DNA of 64,000 nt from Saccopteryx bilineata (GCF_036850765.1 NC_089490.1:280564482-280628481); one strand, 5' to 3'; positions 37,303-48,552 are shown, numbered from the stretch's first letter. Program-made: numbers and translations. Notes: generated from the letters alone by a model not told the origin.

Positions 37303-38604
37303 TACGTATGTAATAATTAAAAACTGTGACAATGATCAAATGGCCATACAGGAAAATCCAGACGAATCAAATAGGGCCATCCTGACAACATGAGCAGCTG
37401 ACATAACTCTAACAGAACCCGCTCAGACTCTCTATGTGAGAAAAATATCTCTTCAAGGCCACTTTTAGTGAGGCCTTCTTTTTATTTCTTCTTTATTTAT
37501 CATGCAATTTGAATTATTTACAACTCTTACACAGGTGCTTAGTATGGGCAGATTCTTTTCATTATTTGGTATGAAGTAATAAACCTTATTTGAAATCTAA
37601 TAAATCATTTTGGCTCTCATGTTAAAGAAAAAAGCTTGGCTCAGTAAGTAAGCATACTTTTTTTCAGGGGAAAAGTAAATGTTTCCCAATATCTTCTAGA
37701 CCATTTAAAAGTATTTTTGAAATAAAAAGTTCCAGCAGTGTTTTGGTAAGATTAGATAGGTCACTCCTAAAGCTAGTTGCTCTTTAGATAACCTTTTTCA
37801 TTTGGGATTTTAAATTCCAAGGACATATTGAATGAAAGATGTGGAATGATATTTATCTAAATAGCAATAGAAGAAGAGGAGAGAGACTGAAAATAAAGGA
37901 CTGTGTTTTCAGTGTTTCTGAAAATGTTATTGAAAAATAGTGTCTAGTAGTTTTACCATTTCATATCCCATGATGATTTAACTACTACTGTAAATAATTT
38001 TCAAAGTCACATTTATCTTTTCATTAGAGGAAAATCCTCTCTTACCTGGGCCCATTAACATATGTAAGCAGAATTATTCCTTGACTTCAACAATTGACAA
38101 ATGCACCAACACTCAAAGTTTTCAAATTTTAAAAAAAGAAAAATTTGCTGTTCTTGTTGCTATTGAAATATGCTATTTTTCAAAAATTTCTTATCCTAAA
38201 TTCTTGCTATTACAAGATACTGATACCATTCACCTGGATAATGCAAAGAACCCAGTAACCAAGACAAAACAGATGAGTTAAAATGGAAACAATTTCCAGT
38301 TTTATGTATCAACACTTTTCCATATTTGGATAGAAAATGTTGATAGAGCAAAATGTTCTAGAATGTGTAAATTATTCCTCTGAGCAATAGAGCCTTCCAA
38401 AAATTTTAGTTTTATTAATAGCACTATTATTCATATAAATTTTCTTCATGCAGATTCCAACATTTTTCAATCGGGTGTCACTGAATTTCCATATGAGTTT
38501 AAAATATTACTAGAGTCTCAAATCTCTTTCTGGTGTTATATGTGTATCTTCCTCAAAATGTGACAAAGTATAACTGAGTTTTGACCTCTATTAGTTCTGA
38601 AATT
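37303..38604. other. Unique sequence
   Basis: No gene or repeat recognised. Confidence 0.55.
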
Positions 38605-38621
38605 CTAAATTCTACTCTTTT

Positions 38622-38914
38622 TTTTTTTACAGAGACAGAGAGTCAGATAGGAACAGAGAGAAATGAGAAGCATCAATTATTATTTTTTTGTTGTAACACC
38701 TTCTTTGTTCATTGATTGTTTTCTCATATGTGACTTGACCATGGGCCTCAGCAGACCGAGTAATGCCTTGCTCGAGCCAGCAACCTTGGGTCCAACTGGT
38801 GAGCTTTTGCTCAAACCAGATGAGACCGCACTCAAGCTGGCGACCTTGGGGTCTCAAACCTGGGTCCTCCTCATCCCAGTCTGACTCTATCCACTGTGCC
38901 ACCACCTGGTCAGG
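38622..38914 (-). repeat. Bat SINE, family B
   Basis: On the minus strand it runs from 'gcctgaccaggtggtggcac' to 'ctctgtctctgtaaaa'. The 17-bp flanks ctaaattctactctttt (38605-38621) and ctaaattctgctctttt (38915-38931) differ at one position. Confidence 0.94.
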
Positions 38915-39034
38915 CTAAATTCTGCTCTTTTGACTGCTGGATATCTTCAAATGTTAGTACAGGCCCTGAAATTACTGCTTTTACCTACTGTGTCTTTTAG
39001 TTTCTTATTTCTGAGTTTACCTGTCTTTTCCCCT

Positions 39035-39140
39035 AAATCTTTAACTACATGAAAACAATAGTTATGTCAATCAGATTCACACTGTGTTTCCTGTGGCACC
39101 TAATAGGAAGTCATTCAATGAATATTTTCTGAATCTATTT
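39035..39140 (+). repeat. L2 3'-terminal fragment (probable)
   Basis: 'cactgtgtttcctgtggcac' and 'ggaagtcattcaatgaatat' resemble the last 100 bp of L2. Confidence 0.5.
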
Positions 39141-39590
39141 ATGTGTTAATTTGTTTAGAAATTGACAATATTTAGTGAGAATTCCAAGAGTCATATAAAT
39201 GTTTTAATAGAGAGTGATGGTTCTCTCCTCAATCATATTCTCATTTCAATTTCTAGAGTTAAATGCCATAAAAAATTATTTATTATGTTTTTGGAGCTAT
39301 TTCATGCAGATGCATTTATAGATGCATGAAGATGGCATATAGCTACTTATTTTGCATAAGTAAAGATGCACAATATATTCACTTTAAATTTTTGAAAGTT
39401 TTAAATATTTCATTATATGAATGAATTATAAATTATAATTTATATGTGTATTTATATATTTAAGTAAGACCTTAATAATGTGTATGTAAGTAGTTTTCAG
39501 TGGCTGCTACTCTATGTGATTTTGAAGTGAACACTTATATATGCATTTTTGCTTAATTTAAGAAAACAACTCTAAAGATCAAAAAGAAAG

Positions 39591-39846
39591 ATGGACCTTG
39601 AGAACATTATACTAAGTAAAATAAGTAAATCAGAAAAAGTTAATAACTATATGATTTTACACATAGGTGAGGGAGGGGATGGGGGAGGGGAGTAAGGAGG
39701 GATGAATATACTGTAACTGAAAATAATTTGACTTTGGGTGGTGTGCACACAACACAATCTACAGTTCAAATGCTGCAGAGATGTTCAACTGAAACCTATG
39801 TACTCTTATTGATCAGTGTCACCTCATTAATTTAATTTCTAAATAA
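39591..39846 (+). repeat. 5'-truncated L1 3' end with target duplication
   Basis: It begins in the ORF2 C-terminal codons ('atggaccttgagaacattat', compare 42890) and runs through a G-rich segment to 'attaatttaatttctaaata' and an A-run. The 10-bp duplication aaaaagaaag lies at 39581-39590 and 39847-39856. Compared with the copy at 42890-43247 it lacks the 'gagactcagagacatgaac' block, so it is a different subfamily or carries an internal deletion. Confidence 0.88.
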
Positions 39847-39856
39847 AAAAAGAAAG

Positions 39857-40379
39857 TATTTTAAATTTTGATAAGGATTACTTTAGCCTCATTCTAGAAA
39901 GGTTGTAACATTTTACTTTTTCTTTACAGTGTCTGCAAGTGTTGGTTTCCCAATATTCTTTCTAACATGATCTTTATTTTCTCTGATAACCTTTGTATTT
40001 CACTAACCATATATAATCCAAACTCTTGATTTCTACTTCCAAAATCCTGTCCCTTGCCTTCATTCTTGCCTCAGTAAATGACAATTTTAGTTGTACCAGA
40101 GTTCTCCACAGGTTAGGATTTCTGCACTGCAGACTTGAGGCAGAAATGTTCAAGTGTTTTACTAAACATCATAATGTAACCAAGTTGAAACATAAAATTA
40201 ATCGCCAAGCAATCTACCCATTTACTTCATAAATATGTCCTATAGATTTTACCATGAAAATGCATCTGTTCTCTCCATATCCATCTGTAGCATTGTTGTT
40301 CAATTACACTTATGCTTGAAATACTGACTCTCTGATTTTCACACTTCTCTACTTCTTATCCTTTGTCCATAAAACAAGC
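39857..40379. other. Unique or highly diverged sequence
   Basis: No gene recognised. The right part may already be L2, judging from what follows. Confidence 0.45.
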
Positions 40380-40453
40380 AGAACTATTTATATTTTGGTC
40401 ATTCCACTGATCAAAACATCCCAGTAGCTTTGCATTTCAAGCAGAGGAAAATC
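40380..40453 (+). repeat. L2 fragment, left of the L1 insertion
   Basis: 'tggtcattccactgatcaaa' and 'catcccagtagctttgcatt' correspond to a typical L2 3'-region phrase that continues across the L1 insertion at 43263. Confidence 0.6.
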
Positions 40454-40529
40454 AAAACTCCTTACTGAGTGGTGTAAGCTGGTGATCTAGTTTCATTTAT
40501 TTGCAGGTAGCTGTCCAATTTTCCCAACA

Positions 40530-41982
40530 CTATTTGTTAAAGAGGCTGTCTTTACTCCATTGTATTTCCTTGCCTCCTTTGTCAAATATCAGTTGTCCAT
40601 AGAACTGTGGGTTTATTTCTGGGTTCTCTGTTCTGTTCCATTGATCTATATGCCTGTTCTTATGCCAGTACCAGGCTGTTTTGAGTACAATGACCTTGTA
40701 GTATAACTTGATATCAGGAAGTGTGATACCTCCCACTTTATTCTTCTTTTTTAAGATTGCTGAGGCTATTCGTGTTCTCTTTTGGTTCCATATAAATTTT
40801 TGGAATATGTGTTCTATATCTTTGAAGTATGTCATTGGTATTTTAATTGGTATTGCATTGAATGTATAGATTTCTTTGGGTAATATAGACATTTTAATGA
40901 TGTTTATTCTTCTTAACCATGAGCATGGTATATGCTTCCACTTTGTATCTTCCTTGATTTCTTTTATCAATGCTTTCTAATTTTCTGAGTACAAACAAGT
41001 CTTTAGTCTCCTTGGTTAAGTTTATTCCCAGGTACTTTATTTTTTTGGTTGTAATTGTGAAGGGGATTGTTTCCTTAATTTCTCTTTCTGACTGTTCATT
41101 GTTGGTGTATAAAAATGCCTCTGATTTCTGAGTATTGATTTTATATCTTGCCACTTTGCTGAATTCATTTATCAGGTCCAGTAGCTTTTTGACTGAGACT
41201 TTAGGGTTTTCTATATACAATATCATATCATCTGCAAATAATGATAGTTTTACTTCTTCTTTTCCAACTTGAATTTCTTTTATTTCTTCTTCTTGTCTGA
41301 TAGCTGTGGCTAGGACTTCCAGGACCATGTTAAATAAGAGTGGTGAAAAGGGGCACCCCTGCATTGTTCCTGATCTTAAGGGTATTGCTTTTAATTTTTG
41401 CCCATTGAGTATGATGTTGGCTGTGGGTTTCTCATAGATGGCTTTTATCATGTTGAGGTATGTTCCCTGTATTCCCACTTTGCTGAGAGTTTTGATCATG
41501 AATGGGTGCTGGATTTTATCAAATGCTTTTTCTGCATCTATTGAAATTATCATATGGTTCTTCTCCTTCTTTTTGTTTATGTGATGAATCACATTGATTG
41601 ATTTACGAATATTGTACCATCCTTGCCTCCCCAGAATAAATCCCACTTGATCATGGTGTATTATATTTTCCATATATTGTTGGATCTGGTTTGCTAATAT
41701 TTTGTTGAAGATTTTAGCATCTATATTCATCAGAGATATTGGCCTATAATTTTCTTTCTTTGTGTTGTCTTTGCCTGGTTTTGGAATCAGAATTATGCTC
41801 GCCTCATAAAAGGAGCTTGGAAGTCTTCCTTCCTCTTGAATTTTTTGAAATAGTTTGAGAAGGATAGGAGTTAGTTCTTCTTTGAATATTTGGTAGAATT
41901 CTGTTGTGAAGCCATCGGGCCCTGGACTTTTCTTTGTTGGGAGTTTTTTGATAACTGTTTCGATCTCCTTTGTTGTAATCAT
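40530..41982 (-). pseudogene. L1 ORF2 reverse-transcriptase region (inverted segment)
   Basis: L1 ORF2p nicks DNA and copies L1 RNA at the nick. The minus-strand frame 40894-41982 (362 codons) has '[15 protein letters not shown]', '[20 protein letters not shown]', 'DQVGF', '[15 protein letters not shown]', '[14 protein letters not shown]' and the catalytic 'LFADDMILY'. These are reverse-transcriptase motifs in the right order. A frameshift near 40970 moves the reading to 40530-40970, which carries the thumb-like '[15 protein letters not shown]' and '[11 protein letters not shown]' regions. There is no endonuclease domain. It is a 5'-truncated, inverted and frameshifted fragment that cannot function alone. 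Confidence 0.95.
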
Positions 41983-42375
41983 TCTGTTTAGGTTTTCTGA
42001 TTCTTCCAGATTGATTTTTGGAAGATTGTATACTCAAAATGGATAAAAGACTTAAATGTAGGCCGTGAAACCATAAGCATCTTAGAAGAAAACATAGGCA
42101 GTAAGCTCTCCGACATCTCTTGGAGCAATATATTTGATGATTTATCTCCATGGGGAAGTGAAATAAGAGACAGGATAAACAAATGGGACTATATCAAACT
42201 AAAAAGCTTTTGCACAGCTAAAGACAACAAGAACAGAATAAAAAGACAAACTACACAATGGGAGAACATATTTGACAATACGTCTGATAAGGGGTTAATA
42301 ACCAAAATTTATAAAGAACTCGTAAATCTCAACACCAGGAAGACAAACAACCCAATCCAAAAATGGGCAAAAGAG

Positions 42376-42956
42376 ATGAATAGACACTTCTCCAAAGAGG
42401 ACATACAGATGGCCAACAGGCATATGAAAAAATGCTCAACATCACTAGTCATTAGAGAAATGCAAATTAAAACCACAATGAGATATCACCTCACACCAGT
42501 CAGAATGGCGCTCATCAACAAAACAACACAGAATAAGTGCTGGCGAGGATGTGGAGAAAAGGGAACCCTCCTGCACTGCTGGTGGGAATGCAGACTGGTG
42601 CAGCCTCTGTGGAAAACAGTATGGAGATTCCTCAAAAAACTAAAATCGAACTGCCTTTTGACCCAGCTATCCCACTTTTAGGAATATACCCCAAGGACAC
42701 CATAGAACGGCTCGAAAAGGAGAAATGCACCCCCATGTTTGTGGCAGCATTGTTCACAATAGTGAAGATCTGGAAACAACCCAAGTGTCCATCAGAGGAC
42801 GAGTGGATTAAAAAGCTTTGGTACATATATACTATGGAATACTACTCAGCCATAAGAAATGATGACATCGGATCCTTTACAATAACATGGATGGACCTTG
42901 ATAATATTATACGCAGTGAAATAAGTAAATCAGAAAAAAAAGTAAGAACTACATGA
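42376..42956 (+). pseudogene. L1 ORF2 C-terminal region (non-inverted segment)
   Basis: Two overlapping plus-strand frames carry the ORF2 C-terminus. Frame 42376-42681 holds '[20 protein letters not shown]' and the cysteine-rich '[18 protein letters not shown]'. Frame 42537-42956 continues with '[20 protein letters not shown]' and 'WYIYTMEYYSAIRNDDIGS'. The change of frame near 42630 is a single indel. The normal stop is followed by the L1 3' UTR. A further piece of ORF2 at 42033-42376 is present but has several stops. Confidence 0.93.
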
Positions 42957-43262
42957 ATCCATACATAGAAGGGACATAAAAATGAGACTCAGAGACATGA
43001 ACAAGAATGTGATGGCAACAGGGGTGGGGGGTGGGGGGAGGGGGGATGGGGTGAAGAAGGAGAGAGGAGTTGGGGGAGGGGAGGGGCACAAAGAAAACCA
43101 GATAGAAGGTGACAGAAGACAATTTAACTTTGGGGGAGGGGTATACAGCACAATCAAATGTCAAAATAATCTAGAGATGTTTTCTCTCAACATATGTACC
43201 CTAATTTATCAATGTCACTGCATTAAATTTAATAAATAAATTTTAAAAAAACTCCTTACTGA

Positions 43263-43660
43263 TCACAAGGCTTCAGATTTTATATCTTGACCTCACCTCC
43301 ACTTCTGCTCCATGTCATATCACTGCAGCCACATTAGCGACCTTGCAGTTCATTGAACAGACAAACATGGTCTTACATCAGGGCTTTTATCTGTCTCTGA
43401 AAAACCTCCCTTCCCCCTGGTATCTGCATTGCATTATTCTTCACTATATTTTGGTCTCTGTCCCCAAATCTTCATAATATAGTCCTTTCATAACGAGACT
43501 GCAAAATATTCAAGCCAGAACCCCCAAAGTTTTAATGCTTATTATACTGCTTTATTTTCCCTCATTGCAATTGCCATATTCTGATATAAAGTGCATCTAT
43601 TGTGCACTTATTGACATATTATCTGTTTATTATCTGTTAACCCTCCTCCCCTCCCCATAC
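43263..43660 (+). repeat. L2 fragment, right of the L1 insertion
   Basis: 'tcatatcactgcagccacat', 'gaccttgcagttcattgaac', 'cagggcttttatctgtctct' and 'aacctcccttccccctggta' follow the L2 order 'cagccacactggcc', 'cctcagggcctttgc'. With the piece at 40380 it forms one L2 split by the L1. Confidence 0.65.
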
Positions 43661-44321
43661 AGGGAACATAAGTACCATGAAATTGAAGACAAGGCCAAAA
43701 TATTTCAGTCATGTCTTTAAACAACTGACATTGATTTTAGTACATGGAACCTTCACTCTAAAAATTCAAATTTGTTAATTAATAATATTTGATTAATTGA
43801 AATTCTTATTTTTGAGTTACTAAATAGATACTGATGTTTACTAACTCATGCTCTACAGTTATTCAGAATATTTTCATGCCATGCTATAGAGATCTTTGAT
43901 GTCTACCTTTTATCTCCCCTTTATATATAAGAAAACAGAATCAGAATGTTTAATGCATACCTAATAAAAGATAGAATTATAATTAAGGTGCTTGGAATGT
44001 AACTCAAAAGACCACAATGTTAAAAATGACTCATGTTAATAAAATAGTATTTTATTTATAAAATAATGCATTTACATATAGGTATCAGAGGAAAATCACA
44101 CACACAGATTTGATGTACACTCTAAACAGTATATAATATATATAATGATCTGAACTTCATACCCTTAAAATAAAACAAAGTGTCACAAAAGGACTCTATG
44201 GATGAAAATAAGAAAATGAATTTAGGAAAGACCCTAGGACATGAAGAATGCTGCTATTGTCTCTTGGGCTTTATTTTTATTCCACATGTACATCTGAAAG
44301 TTTTGCAAACTGGAACCTCCA

Positions 44322-44324
<3 letters not shown>
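43661..44324. other. Unique AT-rich sequence
   Basis: No gene recognised. There may be a very diverged MIR-like segment at about 43860-44000, but I cannot support a call. Confidence 0.45.

Positions 44325-44400
<76 letters not shown>
44325..44400. repeat. (CT)n(CA)n compound microsatellite
   Basis: About 18 CT units run directly into about 15 CA units with two CG interruptions at the right. The open frames of alternating Leu-Ser, Thr-His or Arg-Glu across it are translation of the repeat. Confidence 0.96.
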
Positions 44401-44401
<1 letters not shown>

Positions 44402-44639
44402 TAAAAAAAGGGAACTATTTTCTCTGTTCAAAGGACTGTTAAAGGGAACCCAGTAGAGATTTGGTGAGATTATGCCTCCTCGGGTGCAGTGGTGACCCAA
44501 TCTGCTCATGCATCTTTGCCGCTGGGGCCTGAGAATGACAATTTATCTTTTGTATCACACCCAGTGATATCTGGAGGTCTTCTCCCTCAGTGATGGTGTC
44601 AGTGGAGACTGTGAGGACTGCCAGAATCTACATTCCAAA

Positions 44640-44904
44640 CCTAAATAGATCAACAGCATGCTAAACAAGAGTGTCCTAACATAATACTGAATATGTCCAG
44701 GATATATGGCCTAACCCTCATCATACCAAACACCAGAATAAACTCAATTGAAATGAGATAAAGACAATTTATCCAAAACTAAGATGAAATAGATACTGGA
44801 ACTATCTGATTTCAAAGCAGCTATTACAAAATTGATCTAGCAAATAATTATGAATTCCATCCAAGCAAACTAAAAAAGGATGTATCCAAGAAAAAATATA
44901 AATT
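44640..44904 (+). repeat. Ancient L1M 5'-region fragment (left part)
   Basis: 'tcatcataccaaacaccaga', 'aactcaattgaaatgagata', 'agacaatttatccaaaacta', 'agatactggaactatctgat' and 'cagctattacaaaattgatc' follow the region just upstream of and into ORF1 of old L1M elements. It is heavily diverged and continues after an inserted L1 tail. Confidence 0.72.
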
Positions 44905-45056
44905 GTATAAAAAATTATTTGACTTTGAGTGATGCGTATAGAACATAGTCAACAGTTCAAATGCTATAGTAATATTTCCGGAAACCTATGTACTCTTATT
45001 AATTGATATCACCATGCTAAAGTTAATTTTCTAAATAAAATTTAAAAATTAAAAGA
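44905..45056 (+). repeat. Short L1 3' end inserted in the old L1
   Basis: 'gactttgagtgatgcgtata', 'acagttcaaatgctatagta' and 'aacctatgtactcttattaa', plus an A-rich tail, match the end of the copy at 39591-39846. It is only about 150 bp. The borders are approximate and no clear target duplication was found. Confidence 0.8.
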
Positions 45057-45140
45057 AAAACATAAATACTTTGAGTGGAAAAATTTTTCATTAAAAGAAC
45101 CAAATGAAAATTATAGATCAGCAAAATATAATAACAAATC
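45057..45140 (+). repeat. Ancient L1M fragment (right part)
   Basis: 'aagaaccaaatgaaaattat' matches an ORF1-upstream phrase of old L1M elements and continues the piece at 44640-44904. Confidence 0.5.
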
Positions 45141-45893
45141 AAAGTTTGTATACATGATTAATTTTATTGTAAAATTATTTAAAATATTTTAATTATCATT
45201 CACACTAACTCTATCAAAGTTTGAAACTATACTGATTACCTTTGAAATGGAATATTTTCTAGTTGTTTTTTACTGTCACAATATTATTTCTTTAAAATTT
45301 ATTAGATCTATAGATGTTTCACATTTACATTTCTAACTTATGAAACTACATTTTATTAAAATTATATATTTTTACTCTGATAATTGTTTTTAAAGGTAAA
45401 AATCTACTTTTAAGAATGATTTCTATTCCTTTTTATCTATTTTGCACTAATAAATCTTTTAAATAATGTAATCAATAAAATACAGACTAGAAAAAATAAA
45501 AATTATCTCTATAGCAATTAAAAATTTTATGTGTATTTGATTCTTACAGTTTTTCTTACTAAGGAATTTATCTCTCCTATGAATTTTAAAAAACCTGTCA
45601 GATTTACATTGTTCTAAAATTATCATATAAAGTAGTTTTTCTATCAGTGTCTGATCATGCCATAAATATGGTTTATTTCCTTAAATTGCTAAGTGATGAT
45701 ATTAGAATGCAAACTCAATTTAAGACCAGAATCATATTTTGCAACCATATAATTATAAAAAAGCAATAAAATTAATAAAAATCTGAATCATATGTCTCAA
45801 TACCAAATAAATATCTAAGTAAAGTTAACAAGTATTAGAATATACTCAGTGAAGAGGCAGCATTGTGCAAAATTTGAATTAAGAAAGAGAGGA
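45141..45893. other. Unique AT-rich sequence
   Basis: No gene or repeat recognised. Confidence 0.55.
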
Positions 45894-46199
45894 GCCTGAC
45901 CAGGTGGTGGCATAGTGGATAGAGCGTCGGACTGGGATGCCAAGGACCTAGGTTCAAGACCCTGAGGTCACCAGCTTGAGCGTGGGCTCATCTGGTTTGA
46001 GGAAAAGCTCACCAGCTTGGACCCAAGTTGCTGGCTGGAGCAAGGGGTTACTCGTTCTGCTGAAGGCCCGCGGTCAAGACACATATGAGAAAATAATCAA
46101 TGAACAACTAAGGTGTCACAAGAAAAAATTAATAATTGATACTTCTCATTTCTCTCTGTTTCTATTTGACTCTCTCTCTGTCTCTTTAAAAAAAAAAGG
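45894..46199 (+). repeat. Bat SINE, family B
   Basis: Complete head 'cctgaccaggtggtggcata' with box B-like 'ggttcaagacc', then the body, CT-rich tail and A-run. 'agaggag' on both sides suggests a short target duplication. Confidence 0.93.
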
Positions 46200-47069
46200 A
46201 GAGGAGAATATTAGACTTTCAATTTAAGGAATTAATAATTTAGCATATATATAGTATTTAATTAATTACCTAGGAGATATATAATGTATATATAAAATAA
46301 TGATATGCCATTATATACAAATATATAATAATATCAACATAAATCAATATAATTTCTTATTTATATTTAAATTTAAGAGGTAAAAATAATTATGTATTCT
46401 TTAAATGCCTATGGAATGAAATAATTAGAACAGATAGATGCCCATAAAGTAGTTATTAAATTTTTAAATTTCAATATAATTATTGTTACTCATATCACAG
46501 TGGATTAACTAACTTTGTGCTTATAATCATGCTTTGATTGCATTACAACCAAACTGAGACATTGAATATGTTTTGCAAGAAGATAAAAGTAAGAGAAAGA
46601 GGAAGGAAAGAAGAAAAGACAAAAACTAGAAAGGAAAGATAGAAGTAGAAGCACAGGCATAAAAAAAGGTGATTAAATTGCAGTCTAATCTCCTTCCTAA
46701 TTTTTTGAATTACCTTTTTAGTTGTGCCCTCTGGTTGGTGTATGTGTGTATATATATATATAATATATATATATATATCATATATATATGCATAAATTAG
46801 TATGACAATAGATACTATAGGAGCCCCCTAAAGAAAACTCACAAAATTAGATTATTAGTTTACGACATAGGGATGTTTATTTTATGAATCCTTAGAAAAT
46901 ATCCATGCTGAATAATACTGGGAATTAATAAAAATTGGCATAGAATGATGTACCAGAATTACACATCATGTCCCTGGTGGTGTCTGGGCTGGATTGTAAG
47001 TAAAAGAGAAGATATTGGAAGACAAGTGTAACTGGCACCCAGTGGCTGTGGCAACAGGTAGATTACTGC
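46200..47069. other. AT-rich unique sequence with low-complexity patches
   Basis: No gene recognised. A purine-rich tract lies at about 46565-46660 and a TA-rich tract at 46747-46790. Confidence 0.55.
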
Positions 47070-47333
47070 CCTAGCCGGTTGGTTCAGTGGATAGAACATC
47101 GGTCCGGGGTGCAGATGTCCCAGGTTTGGTCCTTGGTCAGGACACACATGAGAAGTGACCATCTGCTTCTCTTCCCCTCCCTTTCTTCCTTCTCTCTTTC
47201 TTCCCCTCTTGCAGCCAGTGGCTTGACTGGTTCGAGTATCAGCCCAAGATGGGAGTTGCCAGGTAGATCCAGGTTGGGGCCTATGGAGGTGTCTGTCTCT
47301 CTCTCTCTCTCTTCTCCTCCTACTTAAAAAAAT
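47070..47333 (+). repeat. VES-type SINE (family A), diverged and internally deleted
   Basis: The head 'ccctagccggttggttcagt' has a decayed box B ('ggtttggtcctt'). The CT-rich segment and the end 'gtagatccaggttggggcc' are present. The middle of the body, with the 'gcgctggggatggctcc' part, is missing compared with 48565-48924. No clear target duplication. Confidence 0.88.
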
Positions 47334-47375
47334 ATTGACCACTGGGTTGTATGCTGACTGTTGATTGCACTAGAT

Positions 47376-47539
47376 CAGTGATTTTCAGCCTTTTACATAT
47401 CATTGCATTGCACACATCAACTCAAATTCTGTGGCACACCAAAAAATATATTTTTTGCTGATCTGACAAAAAAATAAATACAGTTTTGATTCATTCACAC
47501 TGGATGGCTATTTTGTGTTGGCTGTTGTCTCTTTTTTAT
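47376..47539. mobile_element. hAT element, left part, split by an L1 tail
   Basis: The left terminus is 'cagtgattttcagcc'. The right terminus at 47908, reverse-complemented, is 'cagcaattttaaatc'. The 8-bp flanks cactagat (47368-47375) and cactagag (47909-47916) match at 7 of 8 positions. The repeated 'gtggcacacc' phrase near the ends is shared in inverse orientation. Non-coding. Confidence 0.78.
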
Positions 47540-47735
47540 TATTATTAGTTGAATTTATTGGGATGACATTGGTTTTCAAAACGGTGCAGGTTAGAATTGT
47601 ACAACTCAATATACTGGTAACACCATCTGCACTCTGCATTGTGCACCCTTCACCCCAATCAAAGTCTCCTTTTGTCCCCACTCTACCCCCACCCCCACCC
47701 CCTTTGCCCACTTCCACCTGACCCATCACTTCCCT
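47540..47735 (-). repeat. L1 3'-end inserted in the hAT element
   Basis: 'ttgaatttattgggatgaca', 'acactctgcattgtg'-like text at 47622-47645 and the C-rich 'ctacccccacccccacccc' are the reverse complement of an L1 3' UTR with its G-rich tract. A T-run at the left is the poly-A tail. Confidence 0.75.
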
Positions 47736-47908
47736 TTGTCTGGCTATTGCTACACTCTTATCTGTTTTATTGTGTTCCAATCTAAGGGAAAAGAGGTCAG
47801 TGCCCCTGACTAAATCATAAGATAGTGCATGTTTTAAAATTCTTGAGGCACTCCAGTGTGTCCCTTGTCTCACACCGGTGTGCCACAGGACCTGATTTAA
47901 AATTGCTG
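47736..47908. mobile_element. hAT element, right part
   Basis: It continues the element from 47539 to the right terminus '...aaaattgctg', next to the 8-bp repeat cactagag. The border with the L1 piece is approximate. Confidence 0.72.
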
Positions 47909-47916
47909 CACTAGAG

Positions 47917-48552
47917 GGTATACATGAAGAGTGATAAGAAAATAAAACTTTGAAATTTTATAATAAGACATAGATTGACCTCCATCACACTACCTTTATG
48001 ACAAATATAGCCTTGGGGAAGTCATGGCTGAAGATTCATAATAAGGATTAAATGCAAGGGCTGAAGAGCTGCAAAAGCCAAATAAATGCAGTATTTGCCC
48101 CTTATACTCAGTTTCCCTTTCCACAGTTTAAGTTACCCACAGTCAACAATATTGTATGTTTTTTACCTGTGCTGTAACAGAAGGTTCTTACTTTCCTCAG
48201 GTTTTTATTCCTTTTTGTGACTTTGTTTACTAATAGGTTATGCACAATTTAATTCTATAGAACTTAGCTCCTATAAAAGTATAAAAATCCAAGCCAAATA
48301 TAATTTATTTTGGTAATAAAATCAATAAATCTAGAAGAAATAATTTTAATAGAAATAAAATAACTTGTCCCATGTCATTTCTTAAAACCTTATTGTATTG
48401 GAAGTTTCTATAAGGATTTTTCATAGATGCCTTTGTGGGATACTTTATCCTCATTTCATAATACCAACTGATTAAATCTCAAATGTTTATATGATGGTTG
48501 TTTTTGATATTTTTAAAGACTAAATTATAAATGCCAAATACCACTTTAAAAA
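47917..48552. other. Unique sequence
   Basis: No gene or repeat recognised. Confidence 0.55.

Larger units (their letters stand above)
40469..43247 (+). mobile_element. L1 insertion with 5' inversion (twin priming)
   Basis: A single 2.8-kb L1 insertion, flanked by the perfect 15-bp duplication aaaactccttactga at 40454-40468 and 43248-43262. The right part (about 42033-43247) is in plus orientation: ORF2 C-terminus, G-rich 3' UTR and an A-rich end. The left part (40469 to about 42032) is inverted and holds the ORF2 reverse-transcriptase region. In L1 coordinates the inverted piece ends at 'cagcttacacca' and the plus piece begins at 'actcaaaatggataaaagac', so the two are adjacent. The element lacks ORF1, the endonuclease domain and the 5' UTR. 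Confidence 0.95.

Noticed and set aside
41000..43000. Active L1
   Set aside because: 5'-truncated, inverted and frameshifted, with no ORF1 or endonuclease domain.
44180..44509. Frames with Leu-Ser, Thr-His and Arg-Glu repeats
   Set aside because: Translation of the (CT)n(CA)n microsatellite on either strand.
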